Assembly (NCBI GenBank): GCA_905221605.1
Contig: CAJNDS010002099.1
Location: 216,001 to 280,000, forward strand
From: Symbiodinium natans
Lineage: Eukaryota > Sar > Dinophyceae > Suessiales > Symbiodiniaceae
DNA length: 64,000 bases
Reading direction: 5' to 3'
This document shows positions 60,415 to 64,000 of this stretch, piece after piece; position 1 is the first letter of the stretch; every line of letters begins with the position of its first letter. Position numbers and translations under genes: made by a program. The notes beneath the pieces were generated by a model. It had not been told where the DNA came from. It ran no database searches and saw only the letters and a list, made by a program, of their open reading frames with translations.

Positions 60415-60531
60415 CTAGACCCAGGAGTCACCTGGGAATAAAAATGGTACCCTTTTTGGTTTCAAGGGGCTTAATTATAAGGGAACCCTAATCCTAAAAA
60501 AAGGTAAAAAGGGCCTACTCCGGGTCCTAGT
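60415..60531. mobile_element. Family E-related TIR element
   Basis: CTAGACCCAGGAGTCACC ... CCTACTCCGGGTCCTAG inverted ends, with GGTACCCTTTTTGG and AAGGGAACCCTAATCC interior words like E1/E2. Confidence 0.65.
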
Positions 60532-60654
60532 CACCATGAAAAACCTTAACAAGATGCCATCAGGACGTAAGCAGTGAGCCCCCTGAAGCCTATACCCCCT
60601 CCAAACTTCAAACACGCCCCCCACAAGCCTTGAACCATACAGTAAGCCCTATCC

Positions 60655-60755
60655 CTAAACCCTAAACCCTAAATCCTAGACCCTAAACGCTAAACGCTAA
60701 ACGCTAAACGCTAAACGCTAAACCCTAAACCCTAAACCCTAAACCCTAAACCCAG
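60655..60755 (-). repeat. CCCTAAA array with (CGCTAAA)5 block
   Basis: Ends CCCTAAACCCAG, i.e. the array itself terminates in an AG acceptor for the next island. Confidence 0.95.
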
Positions 60756-60831
60756 GCAGGGCTCTGAGCAGGCAGGCGCTCTTGACCCACTGTCTCAGGG
60801 GCTGCGCAGCCACGGGGTCGACCCCCTGGCG
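60756..60831 (+). CDS. Exon-like island bounded on both sides by telomere-motif splice signals
   Basis: Acceptor CCCTAAACCCAG|, then GSEQAGALDPLSQGLRSHGV and DPLA, donor GGCG|GTTTAGGG. Both splice signals are part of the telomeric repeats. Unassigned protein. Confidence 0.45.
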
Positions 60832-61171
60832 GTTTAGGGTTTAGGGTTCAGGGTTTAGGGCTAGGGTTTAGGGTTTGGGGTTTAGGGTTTAGGGTTTAGA
60901 GCTCCTTAAACCCAATAGGGGGGGCAATATGTACGATTCCTACACGAGCTTCAAAACCCACTAAAGGACAACATAACATATCCCAAGAGCCTAACATCCG
61001 AAACCCATTTAGGGCGAACCATCCAGGCCGGAGAGAAGTTGAGCCAAACCCCAAACCCTGAACCCCAAACCCTAAACCCTAAACCGCAAACCCTAAACGC
61101 TAACTCCCAAACCCTAAACCCTAAACCCTAAACCCCAAACCCTAAACCCTAAACCCCAAACCATGTACCCC

Positions 61172-61275
61172 AAACTCTCCCAGAAGGTGCTAAAACTCCT
61201 TACGTGCGCGTCTCGAGCTCTCAGGCCTCGATCGGAGTTAAATTTGCGTACGCAAACTGTGAAAGTTCAAAGGGT
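61172..61275 (+). CDS. Exon-like island, unknown
   Basis: Acceptor ACTCTCCCAG|, then KVLKLLTCASRALRPRSELN and LRTQTVKVQ, donor-like AAAGG|GTGCAGGGTTTAGG. Framed by CCCTAAA (61045-61165) and TTTAGGG (61275-61315). Confidence 0.4.
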
Positions 61276-61385
61276 GCAGGGTTTAGGGTTTAGGGTTTAG
61301 GGTTTAGGGTTTAGGGGCCATTTTGGCACAGGGACCACAAACAAGACCACACACCACATGCGGTAGTCCCCCCGAGTCACCCCTC

Positions 61386-61643
61386 CTCCTAGTAGAAAAA
61401 TCCTCCGCCCCCCCCCCGCCCCCCCCCCGCCCCAACAAAAAAAGAAGTATTCATCGTATACTATCAAATAGTTGTTTTCCTAACGGGTATTTGCATACTG
61501 AACATATTTCGGGGGAAGGGGGGAGGGGGCGGTTCTTAATTATTAACAGGCATGAGGGAAGTAGGTACCCTAAATCATCCCTTACAGGGTACATCTAGGG
61601 TGACATCCGGTATTTCATTTCTTCACTCTCCTACTAAGAACCA
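61386..61643. mobile_element. Compound TIR region (family A/D-like pieces)
   Basis: C9 tracts, AACAAAAAAAGAAG, GGTTCTTAATTATTAACAGG (A-like end), then CATGAGGGAAGTAGG...CCTACTAAGAACC (D-like inverse end). It appears to be nested copies. Confidence 0.5.
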
Positions 61644-61649
61644 GTGACC

Positions 61650-61725
61650 CCAAACCCTAAACCCTAAACCCTAAACCCTAAACCCTAAACCCTAAACCCT
61701 AAACCCTAAACCCTAAACCCTAAGC
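61650..61725 (-). repeat. (CCCTAAA)~11 array
   Basis: Left frame of the next exon. Confidence 0.95.
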
Positions 61726-61731
61726 TTCCAG

Positions 61732-61830
61732 CGTCCCTTGCCTGCCGCATCCCTGCGCTGAGCGCTGAGTGGAGCACCGCCGTAGCCACGCGACCTACCT
61801 CAAGGGATTTCTGGAAGCGTATGGGGGCTG
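61732..61830 (+). CDS. Exon-like island, phase-linked to 62085
   Basis: Acceptor AAGCTTCCAG|, then SLACRIPALSAEWSTAVATR and PTSRDFWKRMGA, donor GGCTG|GTTTAGGG. Removing 61831-62084 joins it in phase to the island at 62085-62166. No family recognised. Confidence 0.5.
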
Positions 61831-62084
61831 GTTTAGGGTTTAGGGTTTAGGGTTCAGGGCTCATGCGGACTTTTGGGGACTTGCGGGGGACTTTTTGGGA
61901 CTTATGGGGACTTATGGGAGCTTTTCGGTGTTGGTTTGAAGTTTATGGGGTTTGGGGTTCAGGGAGGACCTTAAAATCCTAAATCCCATATCCCCCTAAA
62001 TCCTAAACCCTAAACTCTAAACCTTAAACCCTAAACCCTATACCCTAACCCCAAACCCTAAACTCCAAACCCTAAACCCCCTAG

Positions 62085-62169
62085 ACTTGTCAGCCGCGGC
62101 CTCGCCGGAGAGCATCGGGTTCCGGCGCGCCGCGCCCTTCGTCATCCGCCCCCGGTACGCGTCATAAGC
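62085..62169 (+). CDS. Exon-like island, terminal on plus (antisense also open)
   Basis: After CCCCCTAG|, in phase with 61732-61830, the frame reads DLSAAASPESIGFRRAAPFV, then IRPRYAS and TAA. The minus strand is also an excellent reading (AYDAYRGRMTKGAARRNPML, entering after GTGGAG and leaving at ACAA|GTCTAGGG). Phase continuity favours plus. Confidence 0.45.
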
Positions 62170-62216
62170 CTCCACGAGTTTAGGGTTTAGGGTTTAGGGA
62201 TATAGGGATTTAGGGT

Positions 62217-62438
62217 TTAGGGTTTAGTGTTTAGGGCTAAGTGTTTAGGGCTGCGGTGTACCGACCCTATAAGACAACTAAACCCTATCAAGACTCTAAA
62301 CAAGTTAACAGGCTGGGTGTAACGAGTAGTAACGACGCTATAAGAGATATGCACCGCGTCAACACCACGAGCCCTAGCTTCACAATACCTAGCCCTGGAA
62401 ATTGATAAGGCTACAAGGCCTGTTACTACAAACCACAC
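62217..62438 (-). CDS. ORF of unknown function
   Basis: A minus frame of about 70 codons is open from near a CCCTAAA array, reading FVVTGLVALSISRARYCEAR with later hydrophobic NLFRVLIGFSCLIGSV. Possible membrane protein fragment. Confidence 0.25.
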   Translation of the reverse strand: MWFVVTGLVALSISRARYCEARARGVDAVHISYSVVTTRYTQPVNLFRVLIGFSCLIGSVHRSPKHLALNTKP

Positions 62439-62515
62439 GAACCCTGTAAACCCCCCTAAACCCTAAACCCTAAACCCTAAACCCTAAACCCTAAACCCCC
62501 CCCCCCCCTCAAGTC

Positions 62516-62613
62516 TCAGCTGGCCTCCTTCCTCTCAGCAAAGAGCTGCGGCCCCACGGCAGCGGAGGGGCAGTCGAGGAAAAGCAGCGTGCGGTCGGTG
62601 TCCACATCCTGCC
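62516..62613 (-). CDS. Exon-like island with stop, unknown
   Basis: Acceptor CACCCTTGCAG|, then QDVDTDRTLLFLDCPSAAVG and PQLFAERKEAS, TGA (62516-62518). Framed by CCCTAAA and TTTAGGG. Strong soluble-protein character. Confidence 0.45.
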
Positions 62614-62629
62614 TGCAAGGGTGTTCTAG

Positions 62630-63104
62630 GTTTAGGGTTTAGGGTTTAGGGTTTAGGGTTTAGGGTTTAGGGTTTAGGAAGGGCGCTTTGGCGGGTGTTC
62701 TGGGTGGGTTTGGGAGATCTTGGCGGGTGTTTAGCGTGGTGTTTTGGGGAGAGGTTGTGGAGGCTTAGGCCATCGGAGGCCCAGCAGGAAAGGATTTTTC
62801 TAAGCATCTAATATAGGGCCTGAATAATTGGAATGGGGCTTTGGGGGTTTTATAGTATCATAATATAGGGGCCCTAAGGGAATACTATTAGTCATTATTC
62901 CGACCCCTAAATTATTAGAACCGGAGGCTCTGGTCTTCAAGCCTCCCGTGAGGCTGTGCCATGGATGTACTTCGTGGGGAAGACAAGGTCTCTAAGACCT
63001 ACATGGCATCCTCTGCGTTTTTCGGGTGGGAGTGTTGGACCCCAGCTAAGAACGCAAGCAAGCATCTTGCAAGTTGGGTGGCTACGTCTACACATGCCAC
63101 TAAT
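62630..63104. other. TTTAGGG array and spacer
   Basis: TTTAGGG at 62630-62680; G-rich DNA; an ATAATATAGGGGCC inverted word at 62810-62910. No gene assigned. Confidence 0.5.
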
Positions 63105-63195
63105 ACTACTGTAACAGCTTCAGAACCCCGAAAAAAGTCTTCCTTACTAAGGGTAACATAGGGATTAATATTTTTCTTTTGGGGTAGACTACCTG
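63105..63195. mobile_element. Degenerate TIR element family A, copy A8
   Basis: CAGAACCCCGAAAAAAGTCTTCCTTACTAAGGG pattern (AACCCC, TTCCTTA.AAGGG, TTTTGGGG) as in other A copies, with eroded ends. Confidence 0.5.
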
Positions 63196-63199
63196 CTTT

Positions 63200-63306
63200 T
63201 CATCGGCCGGGCGGCTGCGTGTAGAGTAACATGGCCGCCAGCGCGATCGGAAAGTTCGTCCACGTGGCTTCGGTCTGCTGGCTGATCCGGGACTTGATGT
63301 CATGAC
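63200..63306 (-). CDS. Terminal-exon-like island, unknown
   Basis: Acceptor GGCCGACCCCAG|, then HDIKSRISQQTEATWTNFPI and ALAAMLLYTQPPGR, TGA (63200-63202). The hydrophobic segment suggests a membrane-associated C-terminus. Confidence 0.4.
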
Positions 63307-64000
63307 CTGGGGTCGGCCATGTGGTTGGCCGCAGGTTTACACTCGACAGCTCTCAAAGTCACTGACTCAATGTCAAAATAATTCAGTGAAGATGGGCATC
63401 CCGAAAAGCAACTTCCACCCAAGACTAGGTTTGCGAGAAGATATGTCGACATAGGGTGATGACATTCAGAGTATATTACCTCTTCACGACGCCTCGGCAC
63501 TGAGTTAACAAGTTGTCATTTGCCGAGATCACTTTCCGTCGCAACTATCGCCGGCACGGGCGAATCCTAAAAAAAGAAGCAAGCAATTGGCTGTTTGCTG
63601 TCGCAGTACAAAACAATATAGCACGAGGACAAGTAGCACCGCATACTTTTTGTGGAGGCTCATGAGTGGTTGTTTTATAATGGGGCCAGAATGCCTCATG
63701 GTTACCTTACCGGTAGACCCCCTCAATACTTAATTGTGAGCCAAGTTTCTTATCCCTGGACCCTAAACCATAAACCCTAAATCCTAAACCTGCAATGTAC
63801 AAAACTGATTCTTGGGCCCTGCACCCAGCTTCAGTAGGATGGTCTTGTCCAGGGCCTTGGTTGCTGGCATCGGGGGTTAGGGTTTAGGGTTTAGGGTTTG
63901 GAGTTTAGGGTTTAGGGTTTAGGACTTAGGGTTTAGAGTTTAGGGTTTACGCTTTAGGTTTTAGGGCTGTTTCTTCTGTTCTTGTTCTCCTGCCGAGCAG
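63307..64000. other. Spacer and terminal TTTAGGG array
   Basis: Short unassigned minus ORFs (63300-63500, 63529-63726); CCCTAAA remnants at 63755-63790; TTTAGGG with variants at 63875-63965. Confidence 0.5.

Noticed and set aside
61314-61332. GGCCATTTTGGCACAGG, resembling part of the dinoflagellate spliced leader
   Set aside because: Only about 12 bases match, the CTCAAG end is missing, and it does not precede an ORF start. Too weak for a spliced-leader relic.
61785-61803. CCGTAGCCA...CTCAAG pattern, also spliced-leader-like
   Set aside because: Lies inside a good exon reading; the middle does not match.

Overview
This is nuclear DNA from a eukaryotic microbe, most likely an alga. The best guess is a dinoflagellate. 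Three things support this: a head-to-tail array of near-identical intronless genes, hundreds of interstitial TTTAGGG/CCCTAAA units (the plant/alveolate telomere motif), and many short terminal-inverted-repeat elements that resemble introners. A chlorophyte, cryptophyte or chromerid cannot be excluded from sequence alone. There are no prokaryotic operons, CRISPR arrays, tRNAs or complete rRNAs.

Layout. 1-3.86 kb: telomere-motif-free sequence with a TIR element (506-848), a GTGGTGGTC minisatellite and a strongly AT-rich non-coding block. 4.1-8.1 kb: three tandem, intronless, minus-strand genes for a formate/nitrite transporter (FNT) family protein with a roughly 100-residue N-terminal extension. 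They are the only complete genes I can defend. 8.3-31.8 kb and 35-64 kb: a mosaic in which GC-richer islands of about 60-120 bp alternate with telomere-motif arrays of both orientations and with 85-150 bp TIR elements. 31.88-34.95 kb: a 3.1 kb block without telomere-motif arrays, bounded by an inverted repeat and packed with palindromes and a 123-bp tandem repeat.

Interpretation. Many islands read as exons, with an open frame, an AG acceptor on one side and a GT donor on the other. Often the GT is the first GT of a GTTTAGGG array, and often the island is framed as (CCCTAAA)n - island - (TTTAGGG)n. Introns would then begin with the telomeric G-strand and end with the C-strand, so their ends could pair. 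The dispersed TIR elements (families A-H here) have the same logic: their inverted ends supply both a GT and an AG, and several lie between phase-compatible open frames. My working model is a gene-containing region whose introns are introner-like elements, many invaded by telomeric repeats. Recognisable coding pieces in the mosaic are a CCCH zinc-finger exon, a ubiquitin-like exon, a CPNC zinc-binding exon and an ankyrin-like exon. Other islands are unassigned, and the antisense strand of GC-rich islands is often open too, so strand calls are tentative. All splice claims are by eye and need RNA data.
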